A DNA stretch of 6,461 nt from an uncultured Prosthecobacter sp. (GTDB taxonomy: Bacteria; Verrucomicrobiota; Verrucomicrobiia; Verrucomicrobiales; Verrucomicrobiaceae), in assembly GCA_947523045.1 (NCBI GenBank), contig CANNUR010000171.1, positions 1 through 6,461 on the forward strand. The letters run 5' to 3'. Below, piece after piece: positions 5,585 through 6,461 of this stretch. Both the position numbers and the translations under genes were made by a program. Positions within the stretch are counted from its first letter, which is position 1. The number at the start of each line of letters is the position of its first letter. The notes under the pieces were generated by a model. That model did no database searches, was not told the origin of the DNA, and was given only the letters and a program-made list of their open reading frames with translations.

Positions 5585-6461
5585 AACGTCCTCCTTGCTT
5601 CCCTGCCCTTCGGATCGCGCGTTGGCTTGCCGTGCTCTGCCTGATGGCGCCCTGCCTGCAGGCCGCGCCCGACCTCATCCTCGACGACATTTCGGTCGCC
5701 CATCTCAACCTCGAATTCGCCGAAGCCGAGGAAACCGCCTTTGAGGAAACCGTCTTCGCACTCGGCGTCATCGAGGTCCTGCCCGGCAAACGCGCGGTGG
5801 TCAGCAGCCGCATCCCCGGCCGCGCCTTCTCGGTGCTGGCCCTGCCCCACCAGCAGGTCGAGGAGGGCGACGAGGTCGCCTGGATCGAAAGTCGCCAGCC
5901 CGGCGATCCGCCGCCCGTGGTGAAGCTGGAAGCGCCGATCGCCGGCTTCATCTCGAAGGTCCACCTCGCGCCCGGCCAACCGGTTTCGCCCGAGGATGCG
6001 CTGATCGAAATCGTCGATCTCGACACGGTGGAGGCCGTGGCCAGCGTGCCCCAGCATCTGGCCGCCCAGCTCAAGCCCGGCCTCATCGCCCACATCCGTT
6101 TGCAGGCCCTGCCCGACCAGGTGTTTGAAGCCAGGCTCGCCCACCTCGCCATCGAGGCGGATGCCACGGCCGGCACCCTGGAGGCCGCCTTCCATGTCGC
6201 CAATCCGGAGCATCGCCTGCGCCCCGGCATGAAGGCGGAGTTCAGCATCGTCGTGAGCCAGCGCGACAACGTGCTGTCGATCCCGCGCAGCGCCGTGCAG
6301 GGCGATCCCGCCCAGCGCTTTGTCTATGTGAAGGACTACGAACTGGCGAATGCCTTCGTGAAGGCCCCGGTGCGGCTTGGCGCGCAGAACGACCGCTTTG
6401 TCGAGGTCCTCAGCGGCCTGCTGCCCGGCGATGAAGTCGTCACCCGTGGCGCTTACGCGCT
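5581..6461 (+). CDS. RND efflux periplasmic adaptor (HlyD/CusB-like), hairpin-less, 3' end outside window
   Basis: The open frame begins at the ATG overlapping the preceding stop and continues off the right edge; 293 codons are visible. It follows a signal peptide (MKRPPCFPALRIARWLAVLC..., cleavage near residue 28) with no valid lipobox. A membrane fusion protein links the inner-membrane RND pump to the outer-membrane factor. Visible in order are a beta lead-in (51-66), the first lipoyl half (KRAVVSSRIPGRAFSVLALP, 70-89, to GDEVAWIES, 96-104), the second lipoyl half (KLEAPIAGFISKVHLAPGQPV, about 115-135, to IEIVDL, 142-147), a beta-barrel domain (148-222, with LRPGMKAEF 213-221), and a membrane-proximal domain from 231 (LSIPRSAV, then VKAPVRLG and SGLLPGDEVVTRGAYA). 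The halves are joined only by SRQPGDPPPVV (104-114), where typical adaptors carry a coiled-coil hairpin of 40-100 residues. The RND pump gene is expected directly downstream. Confidence 0.92.
   Translation, partial: MKRPPCFPALRIARWLAVLCLMAPCLQAAPDLILDDISVAHLNLEFAEAEETAFEETVFALGVIEVLPGKRAVVSSRIPGRAFSVLALPHQQVEEGDEVAWIESRQPGDPPPVVKLEAPIAGFISKVHLAPGQPVSPEDALIEIVDLDTVEAVASVPQHLAAQLKPGLIAHIRLQALPDQVFEARLAHLAIEADATAGTLEAAFHVANPEHRLRPGMKAEFSIVVSQRDNVLSIPRSAVQGDPAQRFVYVKDYELANAFVKAPVRLGAQNDRFVEVLSGLLPGDEVVTRGAYA

Noticed and set aside
5199..6269. Long minus-strand open frames opposite the outer-membrane factor and adaptor (also 4343-5068 and 5551-6213)
   Set aside because: The plus-strand products are clear efflux components joined by an ATGA overlap; the minus-strand products show no domain and arise from GC-rich codon use.
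1..6461. CRISPR array, transposon ends, tRNA or rRNA genes
   Set aside because: No regularly spaced direct repeats, transposase motifs, terminal inverted repeats, or tRNA/rRNA signature sequences were seen by eye on either strand.

Overview
The window is GC-rich DNA, with third codon positions mostly G or C. It is densely coding: six protein genes, two of them cut by the window edges, and no non-coding stretch longer than about 110 bases. The style suggests a Gram-negative bacterium, possibly Verrucomicrobiota. The clues are exported proteins with signal peptides, a TolC-type outer-membrane factor, a ceramidase-like secreted hydrolase, a PQQ-type beta-propeller protein, and a shortage of Shine-Dalgarno sites. 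The lineage is an inference from gene style and could be wrong.

Layout: (1) The left edge holds the 3' half of thrS (threonyl-tRNA synthetase, + strand). (2) Twelve bases later, and convergent with it, is a minus-strand gene for a secreted protein of the neutral/alkaline ceramidase N-terminal-domain family. (3) A 108-base divergent region separates that gene from a plus-strand gene for an exported eight-bladed PQQ-type propeller protein. Both starts carry the same CGTACC element at identical distance from ATG, giving a TANNNT hexamer six bases before the start. This is the arrangement expected of leaderless transcripts. (4) After a 46-base gap with a perfect TTGACA comes a small exported protein whose centre is packed with His, Cys, Asp and Glu. 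(5) A 111-base gap with two potential hairpins leads to a CzcC/CusC-like outer-membrane factor. Its stop overlaps by four bases the start of (6) an RND periplasmic adaptor that runs off the right edge.

Genes 4-6 look like the start of a heavy-metal efflux locus. The His/Cys-rich protein would bind or buffer metal in the periplasm, and the outer-membrane factor plus adaptor would serve an inner-membrane RND pump expected just beyond the window. The adaptor is unusual: the two halves of its lipoyl-like domain are joined by only about a dozen residues, so the long alpha-helical hairpin that normally contacts TolC is absent. That, the uncharacterised metal-binding protein, and the mirrored leaderless-type starts are the points most worth following up.
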